From NCBI GenBank assembly GCA_964247055.1, contig OZ176053.1:13764001-13828000 (forward strand): DNA of 64,000 nucleotides. The letters run 5' to 3'. This DNA comes from Paragordius varius (Eukaryota > Nematomorpha). The stretch's first letter is position 1. Each line of letters begins with the position of its first letter. Below are positions 55,601 to 64,000 of this stretch, piece by piece. Below the pieces are notes generated by a model, which made no database searches, was not told the DNA's origin, and saw only the letters and a list, made by a program, of their open reading frames with translations. A program made the translations under genes and the position numbers.

Positions 55601-58600
55601 TTTTAAGGACAAAGTTTAACTAGAGTATTGATGCGACTTATTGATACGACTAGTTTTATACATTAATTTATAAAGTATCGTTGTAAAAATCGGATATGAA
55701 AGAGTTTGTCAAACTATCTCTATATTTTGATGTAGTCTTGCTAAGAGAATGTAAAAAAAATAATTTTGTTCACCGGTGACCAATATCCGATTTTTAAGGA
55801 CAAAGTTTAACTTGAGTATTGATGCGACTAGTTTAATACATTAATTTTTAAAGTATCGTTGTAAAAATCGGATATGAAAGAGTTTGGCAAACTATTTCTA
55901 TATTTTGATGTAGTCTTACTAAGAGAATGTATAAAAAATTATTTTGTTCACCGGTGACCAATATCCGATTTTTAAGTACAAAGTTTAACTTGAATATTGA
56001 TGCGACTAGTTTAATACATTTTTTAAAGTATCGTTGTAAAAATCGGATATGAAAGAGTTTGTCAAACTATCTCTATATTTTGATGTAGTCTTGCTAAGAG
56101 AATGTATAAAAAATAATTTTGTTCACCGGTGACCAATATCCGGTTTTTAAGGACAAAGTTTAACTTGAGTATTGATGCGACTAGTTTAATACATTAATTT
56201 TTAAAGTATCGTTGTAAAAACCGGATATGAAAGAGTTTGTCAAACTATCTCTATATTTTGATGTAGTCTTACTAAGAGAATGTATAAAAAATTATTTTGT
56301 TCACCGGTGACCAATATCCGATTTTTAAGGACAAAGTTAACTTGAGTATTGATGCGACTAGTTTAATACATTAATTTTTAAAGTATCGTTGAAAAATCGG
56401 ATATGAAAGAGTTTGTCAAACTATCTCTATATTTTGATGTAGTCTTACTAAGAGAATGTATAAAAAATAATTTTGTTCACCGGTGACCAATATCCGATAT
56501 TTAAGGACAAAGTTTAATTTGAATATTGATGCGACTAGTTTAATACATTAATTTTTAAAGTATCGTTGTAAAAATCGGATATGAAAGAGTTTGTCAAACT
56601 ATCTCTATTTTGATGTAGTCTTACTAAGAGAATGTATAAAAAATTATTTTGTTCACCGGTGACCAATATCCGATTTTTAAGGACAAAGTTTAACTAGAGT
56701 ATTGATGCGACTTATTGATACGACTAGTTTTATACATTAATTTAGAAAGTATCGTTGTAAAAATCGGATATGAAAGAGTTTGTCAAACTATCTCTATATT
56801 TTGATGTAGTCTTGCTAAGAGAATGTATAAAAAATAATTTTGTTCACCGGTGACCAATATCCGATTTTTAAGGACAAAGTTTAACTTGAGTATTGATGCG
56901 ACTAGTTTAATACATTAATTTTTAAAGTATCGTTGTAAAAATCGGATATGAAAGAGTTTGGCAAACTATTTCTATATTTTGATGTAGTCTTACTAAGAGA
57001 ATGTATAAAAAATTATTTTGTTCACCGGTGACCAATATCCGATTTTTAAGGACAAAGTTTAACTTGAATATTGATGCGACTATTTTAATACATTAATTTT
57101 TAAAGTATCGTTGTAAAAATCGGATATGAAAGAGTTTGTCAAACTATCTCTATATTTTGATGTAGTCTTGCTAAGAGAATGTATAAAAAATAATTTTGTT
57201 CACCGGTGACCAATATCCGATTTTTAAGGACAAAGTTTAACTTGAGTATTGATGCGACTAGTTTAATACATTAATTTTTAAAGTATCGTTGTAAAAATCG
57301 GATATGAAAGAGTTTGTCAAACTATTTCTATATTTTGATGTAGTCTTACTAAGAGAATGTATAAAAAATAATTTTGTTCACCGGTGACCAATATCAGATT
57401 TTTAAGGACAAAGTTTAACTTGAGTATTGATGCGACTAGTTTAATACATTAATTTTTAAAGTATCGTAGTAAAAATCGGATATGAAAGAGTTTGTCAAAC
57501 TATCTCTATGTTTTGATGTAGTCTTGCTAAGAGAATATATAAAAAATAATTTTGTTCACCGGTGACCAATATCCGATATTTAAGGACAAAGTTTAATTTG
57601 AGTATTGAGGCGACTAGTTTAATACATTAATTTTTAAAGTATCGTTGTAAAAATCGGATATGAAAGAGTTTGTCAAACTATCTCTATTTTGATGTAGTCT
57701 TGCTAAGAGAATGTATAAAAAATAATTTTGTTCACCGGTGACCAATATCCGATTTTTAAGGACAAAGTTTAACTTGAGTATTGATGCGACTAGTTTAATA
57801 CATTAATTTTTAAAGATCGTTGTAAAAATCGGATATGAAAGAGTTTGGCAAACTATTTCTATATTTTGATGTAGTCTTACTAAGAGAATGTATAAAAAAT
57901 TATTTTGTTCACCGGTGACCAATATCCGATTTTTAAGGACAAAGTTTAACTTGAGTATTGATGCGACTAGTTTAATTTAAAGTATCGTTGTAAAAATCGG
58001 ATATGAAAGAGTTTGTCAAACTATCTCTATATTTTGATGTAGTCTTGCTAAGAGAATGTATAAAAAATAATTTTGTTCACCGGTGACCAATATCCGATTT
58101 TTAAGGACAAAGTTTAACTTGAGTATAGATGCGACTAGTTTAATACATTAATTTTTAAAGTGTCGTTGTAAAAACCGGATATGAAAGAGTTTGTCAAACT
58201 ATCTCTATATTTTGATGTAGTCTTACTAAGAGAATGTATAAAAAATTATTTTGTTCACCGGTGACCAATATCCGATTTTTAAGGACAAAGTTAACTTGAG
58301 TATTGATGCGACTAGTTTAATACATTAATTTTTAAAGTATCGTTGTAAAAATCGGATATGAAAGAGTTTGTCAAACTATCTCTATATTTTGATGTGGTCT
58401 TACTAAGAGAATGTATAAAATATAATTTTGTTCACCGGTGACCAATATTCGATTTTTAAGGACAAAGTTTAACTTGAGTATTGAAGCGATTTATTGATAC
58501 GACTAGTTTTATACATTAATTTTTAAAGTATCGTTGTAAAAATCGGATATAAAAGAGTTTGTCAAACTATCTCTATATTTTGATGTAGTCTTGCTAAGAG

Positions 58601-58705
58601 AATATATAAAAAATAATTTTGTTCACCGGTGACCAATATCCGATTTTTAAGGACAAAGTTTAATTTGAGTATTGATGCGACTAGTTTAATACATTAATTT
58701 TTAAA

Positions 58706-58710
58706 GTATC
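58706..58710. repeat. Target-site duplication GTATC, left copy
   Basis: GTATC directly precedes the left LTR and directly follows the right LTR at 63381-63385. Removing the element and one copy restores the satellite phrase TTAAAGTATCGTTGTAAAAA exactly. A 5-bp duplication is usual for Ty3/Gypsy integration. Confidence 0.95.
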
Positions 58711-58840
58711 TGTTATGTATAATAACTTATTTGTTTTTGTTAACTTAACTCAATTAATCTTATTTTAGTTACCATTGAAAATATAATTTGTGCATAATAC
58801 ACCTTTATACTTGTTACGCTAAAAATGTATATTATCTTGG

Positions 58841-58946
58841 TTGTGAATGCTTTTACCTAAATAATGTAATATTGAACCTTATGCAAATATATAACTTGTG
58901 AATGCTTTCATCTAAATATTGAAATATTTAACCTTATGCAAAAATG
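58841..58946 (+). repeat. Imperfect 55-bp tandem repeat inside the left LTR
   Basis: TTGTGAATGCTTTTACCTAA at 58841 recurs as TTGTGAATGCTTTCATCTAA at 58896, and both are followed by an AACCTTATGCAAA phrase. The unit lies upstream of the TATA-like stretch, in the probable U3 region, where LTRs often carry repeated enhancer-like units. The same pair is present in the right LTR. A regulatory role is inference. Confidence 0.8.
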
Positions 58947-58962
58947 CAACCTCGCTCTAAAA

Positions 58963-58975
58963 CTATATATAATGG
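58963..58975 (+). promoter_or_regulatory. TATA-like promoter motif in left LTR
   Basis: CTATATATAATGG lies about 35 bp upstream of the AATAAA signal, the expected place for a core promoter in a short LTR. The call rests on motif and position only. Confidence 0.55.
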
Positions 58976-58998
58976 AACATAGTTTTTTTATGATATAG

Positions 58999-59004
58999 AA
59001 TAAA
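58999..59004 (+). terminator. AATAAA polyadenylation signal in left LTR
   Basis: AATAAA lies 22 bp before the LTR end. In the right LTR the same motif is at 63353-63358, where it would serve the full-length transcript. Confidence 0.6.
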
Positions 59005-59028
59005 TTCCTTTTTTCCACTTATTACATT

Positions 59029-59041
59029 TGACGCGGTCGAT
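59029..59041 (+). other. Candidate primer-binding site of the retrotransposon
   Basis: The sequence a few bases after the left LTR (from TGACGCGGTC) resembles, imperfectly, the complement of an insect serine tRNA 3' end as used by several Gypsy-type elements. The position is right for a primer-binding site, but the match is only partial, so the tRNA identity is tentative. Confidence 0.4.
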
Positions 59042-59074
59042 TTTTGTTTTTTGTATTACGCTGTATTCATTATT

Positions 59075-62000
59075 ATGGAAAAAATAAGTATTGAAAGTTA
59101 TAAAATCAATAATAATTTTACGGAATATATTAAATATTTACGAAGAAATTTAGTAATTAAAGGAATACAGGATAATAATGAAAATATTAAAGCCATCTTT
59201 CTTGCCCAATCCGGTATTGATAACATTTCTAAAATGGAACAATTCTTTTACCCCGTTAATATTGAAAACATATCTTGGGAGGAGATTTATGAAGCTGGGG
59301 TGAAAATATTTCAGCCAACCAAAAATACTTTTTTATCCCGATTCGAATTTTTTAGAGCGGAACGATTAGCGGGTGAAGGATTCTTGGAATTTTTTATAAG
59401 ACTCAAAAATATGGCCGCTGCATGCGAATTCAAAGGAAACGTTGACGAATTAATACGGGACGTGTTTATATGTGGGTTGAAGGAGAAAAAACTAGAGACT
59501 GAACTGCTGAACAGGTACCCAAAGGCATTAGACAACGACATACCAGTGGGATTAAATAAGGTTCTAAATCTGGCATTAGCGTATGAAAATTCTCACCTGG
59601 AAGTGAACTCAGTGAGAGCAATATATAATAATGAAAGTAAAAATAATGGTAATAATAATGGTATTACTAATGGTAATAATAATGAAACTTTTAATGATGG
59701 TAGTATTAATAATAATGAAATATATCAGGTAAGACGCAAACCTGTCGTAAAATCGTGTTTTAAATGCGGTCGCGCCCACAAATACGGATGCTGCCCAGCA
59801 TTTGGGAAGGTATGTTTCAAATGTCAGGGTAGAAATCATTTCGGAAGCCAATGCCAAAACAAATATGCTGGCAATAACAGGTATGTGAATAATATCGTAA
59901 ATAAACCTAAAATAAATGTAAAAATAAACTCAACCCACGTCGAAATGTTATTCGACACGGGGGCCGACATATCTTTAATAAATTTTAGCACGTGGGTTAA
60001 AATAGGAAAGCCTAAAATAAAACCCATTTATTTTAACATAAACACTTATGATAATAATCCTTTACACATAATAGGAGAGACAACTGTAACTCTTGAATTA
60101 AATAAATTAAAAAAGATAACAAAATGCTTTATTACGAAGAGACATCTTCCTCTAATATTTGGCATGGATTGGATCCAGCTATTCAATATCTCATTGCCTA
60201 ACGAATTATATATTAATAAATTATATCACACAAATGATATTTACAATAAATTTAAGTCTTTATTTGATAACAAATTGGGTTGTTGGAAAGGGGAACCCAT
60301 AAAGATATTTTTAGAAAACAATAGTAGGGGACGGGTATTTCCGGCTAGAAGGGTTCCCTTGGCCTTACAAGAGAAATTAAGTGAAGAGATCAAAAGGCTA
60401 GTATCCTTAAAAATTATTGAACCAGTAGACCCCAAGCAATCTAAAATTTGTTGGTCCAGTCCTATAGTAAACGTATTAAAGTCAAATAATGAATTAAGAA
60501 TATGCGCAGATTTTAAAGTGTCCATAAACAAATACATTAAAACACCTCAATATATAATACCCACATTTGATGATTTGATTTCCAAAATTTCACATGGTAA
60601 GACGTTTTCAACATTAGATTTAAAAGATGCTTATCTTCAGATTCCAGTGCATCCGGAATCTCAAAATCTTCTCACAATATCCACACCTCTTGGGTTTTTT
60701 AAATATACTAGGCTCCCTTTTGGTCTGTCGTGCGCACCTAGTTTTTTCCAACAAATCATGGATGAGCTATTAGGAGATTGTAAGGGAACAGCGGTCTATT
60801 TAGATGATGTAATTGTTACGGGGGAAACGGATGAGGAGCATTATAGAAACCTAACACAAGTATTTGAAAGATTAGAACGAATGGGTCTTAAATTAAAAAA
60901 AGATAAAATAAAGCTTTTTCAACAGGAAGTAGAATATTTGGGGTTTACTATATCAGAAAAAAGTATAAAACCAGCGTGCAGTAAGATTAAAGCCATTCGC
61001 GAGTGTCCAGCCCCTAAAGATAAAACAAGTCTCCGTTCGTTTTTGGGCCTTTTAAACTTTCATTCACGATTTATACCTTCTCTAAATACAATTGTTAACG
61101 AACTCCATCAGCTAGCTGGTTCCAAAAAGAAATGGTGTTGGACCGAGGTACACCAAAATATTTTTGAAAGGGCGAAGCTATTAATAGGGAATAACAGCCG
61201 CCTCTTCCCTTTTAACCCCAGACTTCCCCTTATTCTAGAAACGGATGCATCTGGGGAGGGGTTTGGGGCCATTTTGTCGCACAGAACGTCGGAAGGTAAA
61301 CGACCCATTGCATATTTTTCAAAAAAATGTTCCCCGGCAGAAAAAAATTATTCGGTTATAGAAAAAGAGGCAAAAGCCATTGTATTGGCCCTAGAGAAAT
61401 TTAAAACATTTTTATATGGCAGAAAATTTGAGATTAGAACAGATCATAAACCTCTTATCAAATTATTCGGGCAGCAACGTGTATTAAGCGAGCTAAACAA
61501 TAGTAAATTGCTAAGATGGATTTCAAAAACATCCATTTTCGACTTCAACATAATGTACTACCCAGGAACCGAAAATCTAGCAGATTCACTATCAAGACTA
61601 CCAACTGAGATAACTGAAGAATGTGACAATGACGAGGATATAGCGCAGGAGGTCCGGTTGCTATGGTGTCAGGAGTTAAACTTAAACAAGGAGAGGGTGC
61701 TTAAGGAAACTATGAGCGATGAGACGTGTAAACAGATTAAAGCAGCACGAAAGACTAATGATTGGTCTCATCCGGGGGTGCAGTCCTATAAACCACTGAG
61801 GAATGATATCGAAGAATCATACGGCCTTCTATATTTAGGTGACCGCCTTATTGTGCCTCAAAGCATGAGGGTTGATGTTCTTAACTATCTTCATAAAGGT
61901 CACCCGGGTATACAGTCCATGAAAGCGTTAGGTAAGAGTGGTGTGTTTTGGCCGAATATGAACCAGGAAATCGAAAAATGGGTGCAAGGCTGCTCAAATT

Positions 62001-63049
62001 GTCAAAAGTCACGGTTTAACATTGCAGTAAGCCCGACGTATAAATGGAACCCGAACACCACCGTTTGGGAGCGATTGCATCTCGATATAGCGGGGCCCGT
62101 AGATAACCTTTACTGGGTCATACTTATAGATCACTGCACCCGTTGGGTGGAAGTAGCACAGCTTAAAACAGTGAACTCGATCAGTATTTTGAAAGTTTTA
62201 GAAGGTTGGTTTGCACGATATGGCACCCCAGAGATGATCGTAACTGATAATGCGTCGTATTTTAAGTCCGGTGATTTTGAAAGAATATTAAGTTCCTCTA
62301 ATATCAAGCATGTAACCTCTGCGCCATACCACCCTCGGACAAATGGTTTAGTGGAAAGAGTCATTCAAACATTGAAAACGCACTATTATATGTGTTCTGA
62401 AGTAGCAGATCCAGAACGCCGGTTAAACCAGGTACTGTGGGCTTACAGATCAGCACATCACAATGGTATAAATGAGACACCTGCACGACTATTCCTAAAA
62501 CGAAATATACCGACTCCGCTGTCTTGGATGAAAGGCAAACCAAAGGATTATATCGATGGTACCTCAGATATTATACGTGAGTTCGTTCCAGGTGAGAAAG
62601 TGTTTATAAAAAATGAGTTGGAAGCCGGTTGGCGAGAGGGAAAAGTTGTAGAGCGGACTGGATTATTGTCCTACAATATCGAAGATAGAGGTAGGGTTTT
62701 ACGAAAGCATACGGATCAATTAAGAAGGCGAAAAGAAGGTCCCGATGAACTTAAGCTAGACGACCCGAAAGAATTGGATAAGCTAGACGACCCGAAAGAA
62801 TTGGAATCGGAACAACAGAATAATAATGATAATATCATAGCCACCCCATTGCATGGTCCTCCTATTGATGACAATATTAATAATGATGATACCAATCCTT
62901 CCCCGGATATTTGTCAAGATTTCCACAATAATCAGCAAAGTCCCAACGGCGATAAGATTGCAGAACCCCCAAGCTTTGAAGTACCAGTGGAGAGACGCTA
63001 TCCTACCAGAAACCGAAAAGCCCCTGACAGATATACAAATCACTTTTAA
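59075..63049 (+). CDS. gag-pol: Gag-Pol polyprotein of the Ty3/Gypsy element, 1,324 residues
   Basis: A single frame encodes capsid and replication proteins. The frame is open from TTG at 59051, but the first ATG is 59075 (MEKISIESYK), which I take as the start. In order: a Gag capsid-like region (about 60-180); an Asn-rich linker; two zinc knuckles at about 228-260 (CFKCGRAHKYGC and CFKCQGRNHFGSQC); an aspartic protease with DTGA at 294; reverse transcriptase (about 440-635) with YLDD at 575-578; RNase H (about 719-842, TDAS near 724); and integrase with an HHCC zinc region (H940 to C976), catalytic D1004, D1058 and E1094 (D-x35-E), and a C-terminal domain (about 1168-1220). Gag and Pol are fused in one frame with no frameshift between them. 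The tail is acidic and Asn-rich, ending in a YPTRNR motif often seen at the end of such integrases. It would act in a cytoplasmic virus-like particle and then in the nucleus. Confidence 0.95.
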   Translation: MEKISIESYKINNNFTEYIKYLRRNLVIKGIQDNNENIKAIFLAQSGIDNISKMEQFFYPVNIENISWEEIYEAGVKIFQPTKNTFLSRFEFFRAERLAGEGFLEFFIRLKNMAAACEFKGNVDELIRDVFICGLKEKKLETELLNRYPKALDNDIPVGLNKVLNLALAYENSHLEVNSVRAIYNNESKNNGNNNGITNGNNNETFNDGSINNNEIYQVRRKPVVKSCFKCGRAHKYGCCPAFGKVCFKCQGRNHFGSQCQNKYAGNNRYVNNIVNKPKINVKINSTHVEMLFDTGADISLINFSTWVKIGKPKIKPIYFNINTYDNNPLHIIGETTVTLELNKLKKITKCFITKRHLPLIFGMDWIQLFNISLPNELYINKLYHTNDIYNKFKSLFDNKLGCWKGEPIKIFLENNSRGRVFPARRVPLALQEKLSEEIKRLVSLKIIEPVDPKQSKICWSSPIVNVLKSNNELRICADFKVSINKYIKTPQYIIPTFDDLISKISHGKTFSTLDLKDAYLQIPVHPESQNLLTISTPLGFFKYTRLPFGLSCAPSFFQQIMDELLGDCKGTAVYLDDVIVTGETDEEHYRNLTQVFERLERMGLKLKKDKIKLFQQEVEYLGFTISEKSIKPACSKIKAIRECPAPKDKTSLRSFLGLLNFHSRFIPSLNTIVNELHQLAGSKKKWCWTEVHQNIFERAKLLIGNNSRLFPFNPRLPLILETDASGEGFGAILSHRTSEGKRPIAYFSKKCSPAEKNYSVIEKEAKAIVLALEKFKTFLYGRKFEIRTDHKPLIKLFGQQRVLSELNNSKLLRWISKTSIFDFNIMYYPGTENLADSLSRLPTEITEECDNDEDIAQEVRLLWCQELNLNKERVLKETMSDETCKQIKAARKTNDWSHPGVQSYKPLRNDIEESYGLLYLGDRLIVPQSMRVDVLNYLHKGHPGIQSMKALGKSGVFWPNMNQEIEKWVQGCSNCQKSRFNIAVSPTYKWNPNTTVWERLHLDIAGPVDNLYWVILIDHCTRWVEVAQLKTVNSISILKVLEGWFARYGTPEMIVTDNASYFKSGDFERILSSSNIKHVTSAPYHPRTNGLVERVIQTLKTHYYMCSEVADPERRLNQVLWAYRSAHHNGINETPARLFLKRNIPTPLSWMKGKPKDYIDGTSDIIREFVPGEKVFIKNELEAGWREGKVVERTGLLSYNIEDRGRVLRKHTDQLRRRKEGPDELKLDDPKELDKLDDPKELESEQQNNNDNIIATPLHGPPIDDNINNDDTNPSPDICQDFHNNQQSPNGDKIAEPPSFEVPVERRYPTRNRKAPDRYTNHF
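62753..62805 (+). repeat. 27-bp tandem repeat in the gag-pol tail
   Basis: AAGCTAGACGACCCGAAAGA occurs at 62753 and 62780, an offset of 27 bp, encoding a repeated KLDDPKEL unit in the acidic tail downstream of the integrase C-terminal domain. It keeps the frame. Such tails vary in length between related elements. Confidence 0.85.
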
Positions 63050-63053
63050 ATTA

Positions 63054-63064
63054 GATAGGAGATA
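63054..63064 (+). other. Polypurine tract, candidate
   Basis: GATAGGAGATA directly abuts the right LTR. Position and purine content fit the plus-strand primer of an LTR element, although the tract is short. Confidence 0.55.
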
Positions 63065-63380
63065 TGTTATGTATAATAACTTATTTGTTTTTGTTAACTT
63101 AACTCAATTAATCTTATTTTAGTTACCATTGAAAATATAATTTGTGCATAATACACCTTTATACTTGTTACGCTAAAAATGTATATTATCTTGGTTGTGA
63201 ATGCTTTTACCTAAATAATGTAATATTGAACCTTATGCAAATATATAACTTGTGAATGCTTTCATCTAAATATTGAAATATTTAACCTTATGCAAAAATG
63301 CAACCTCGCTCTAAAACTATATATAATGGAACATAGTTTTTTTATGATATAGAATAAATTCCTTTTTTCCACTTATTACA
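63065..63380 (+). repeat. Right LTR, 316 bp
   Basis: It is identical to the left LTR on side-by-side reading, with the same TG...CA ends, 55-bp internal repeat, TATA-like stretch and AATAAA motif. It follows the gag-pol stop codon by 15 bp and is followed at once by the GTATC duplication. Confidence 0.97.
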
Positions 63381-63385
63381 GTATC
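63381..63385. repeat. Target-site duplication GTATC, right copy
   Basis: It matches 58706-58710 exactly and continues into satellite as GTATCGTTGTAAAAATCGG. Confidence 0.95.
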
Positions 63386-64000
63386 GTTGTAAAAATCGGA
63401 TATGAAAGAGTTTGTCAAACTATTTCTATATTTTGATGTAGTCTTACTAAGAGAATGTATAAAAAATTATTCTGTTCACCGGTGAACAATATCCGATTTT
63501 TAAGGACAAAGTTTAACTTGAGTATTGATGCGACTGGTTTAATACCATAATTTTTAAAGTATCGTTGTAAAAATCGGATATGAAAGAGTTTGTCAAAATA
63601 TCTCTATATTTTGATGTAGTCTTACTAAGAGAATGTATAAAAAATTATTTTGTTCACCGGTGACCAATATCCGATTTTTAAGGACAAAGTTTAACTAAAG
63701 TATTGATGCGACTTATTGATACGACTACTTTTATACATTAATTTATAAAGTATCGTTGTAAAAATCGGATATGAAAGAGTTTGTCAAACTATCTCTATAT
63801 TTTGATGTAGTCTTGCTAAGAGAATGTATAGAAAATAATTTTGTTCACCGGTGACCAATATCCGATTTTTAAGGACAAAGTTTAACTTGAGTATTGATGC
63901 GACTAGTTTAATACATTAATTTTTAAAGTATCGTTGTAAAAATCGGATATGAAAGAGTTTGTCAAACTATCTCTATATTTTGATGTAGTCTTGCTATGAG
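63381..64000 (-). repeat. Satellite array resumed after the retrotransposon
   Basis: About three and a half minus-oriented monomers, in phase with those before 58706. The variants CACCGGTGAACAATATCC (63484) and GGTTTAATACCATAATT appear exactly where the right-arm higher-order repeat predicts: from ATATTCGATT at 58445 the distance is 364 bp after removing the element and one target copy, against 364-365 bp in the copies at 47611 and 50134. The array runs off the window end. Confidence 0.95.

Larger units (their letters stand above)
45482..58710 (-). repeat. Satellite array, right arm, inverted orientation, about 74 copies
   Basis: The same satellite continues, but every monomer reads as the reverse complement of the left arm: ATATCCGATTTTTAAGGAC, GAGTATTGATGCGACTAG and CATTAATTTTTAAAGTATCG in place of their complements. 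The period stays near 178 bp. Beyond about 46790 the dominant subtype (on the minus strand) has GTATTAAACTAGTCGC, and no type B monomers were found, whereas the left arm is an A/B mixture. The arm is broken at 58710 by a retrotransposon and resumes at 63381. Confidence 0.97.
58711..59026 (+). repeat. Left LTR, 316 bp
   Basis: It begins TGTTATGTATAATAAC and ends CCACTTATTACA, and reading it beside 63065-63380 shows no difference. It contains a TATA-like stretch (CTATATATAATGG from 58963) and an AATAAA polyadenylation signal at 58999-59004, the usual order for an LTR promoter and terminator. The upstream part holds an imperfect tandem repeat of about 55 bp. Confidence 0.97.
58711..63380 (+). 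mobile_element. Ty3/Gypsy (Metaviridae) LTR retrotransposon, looks whole, 4,670 bp
   Basis: The element has two identical 316-bp LTRs bounded by TG...CA, a candidate primer-binding site, one long gag-pol frame and a short purine-rich stretch before the right LTR. An exact GTATC target duplication flanks it. Pol order is protease, reverse transcriptase, RNase H, integrase, the Ty3/Gypsy order. There is no envelope-like frame. Short LTRs, a single fused Gag-Pol and two zinc knuckles resemble invertebrate Mag or K02A2.6-like elements, but the clade is a guess. It is inserted in the minus-oriented satellite with its coding strand on plus. Identical LTRs indicate a recent insertion, and no obvious breaks are seen. 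Confidence 0.96.

Noticed and set aside
59051-59074. Start of gag-pol at TTG 59051
   Set aside because: The frame is open there, but TTG starts are unusual in eukaryotes and an ATG lies 24 bases downstream at 59075.
59311-60537. Several minus-strand and other-frame open stretches over the retrotransposon
   Set aside because: They are shadows of the gag-pol frame with no domains of their own.
62853-63122. 89-residue plus-strand frame overlapping the gag-pol end and the right LTR
   Set aside because: It is low complexity, overlaps the Asn-rich tail in another frame, and has no envelope-like features such as a signal peptide followed by a glycoprotein pattern.
1-64000. tRNA, rRNA or telomeric repeats within the array
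   Set aside because: I saw no cloverleaf-like segment, no conserved rRNA motif and no TTAGG or TTAGGG runs on either strand.

Overview
The window is almost entirely one AT-rich tandem satellite array, interrupted by a single intact-looking LTR retrotransposon. It is eukaryotic: there are no bacterial operons, and the only convincing protein is a Ty3/Gypsy-type Gag-Pol. The retroelement proteins look most like those common in arthropods and other invertebrates, so an insect or related animal is a reasonable inference, but the species cannot be named from the sequence. The setting fits centromeric or pericentromeric heterochromatin; this is inferred from the repeat structure alone.

Layout. Positions 1-45481 hold about 255 head-to-tail copies of a monomer of about 178 bp (for example 6-183, about 27% G+C by hand count). 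At 45481/45482 the array changes orientation in one blunt step. From 45482 to 58710 about 74 further monomers run on the opposite strand. A 4,670-bp LTR retrotransposon occupies 58711-63380, flanked by the 5-bp target duplication GTATC. The minus-oriented satellite resumes in the same phase from 63381 to 64000. The array runs off both ends of the window.

Fine structure of the satellite. Type A monomers carry CGCATCAATACTCAAG and a near-palindromic CACCGGTGA core. Type B monomers carry AGCATACGACAATAAGCAAG, AGTCGCCGGTAAAG and ATCTGATTTTTAGAG. In the left arm A and B are interleaved and organised in several higher-order repeats (offsets of about 545 to 2,800 bp) marked by shared private indels. 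The first 1.3 kb or so of the right arm is an inverted mosaic of left-arm units. The rest of the right arm is a more homogeneous A-like subtype (GTATTAAACTAG) with no B monomers that I could find. Two inner dyads and a 13-bp inverted pair recur within monomers.

The retrotransposon has identical 316-bp LTRs, one long gag-pol frame and an exact target duplication, so it inserted recently, after the higher-order repeat it interrupts had formed. I found no host protein gene, tRNA, rRNA or CRISPR array. No novel coding system is visible. The most notable signals are the orientation switch, the nested higher-order repeats and the conserved dyads in the monomer.
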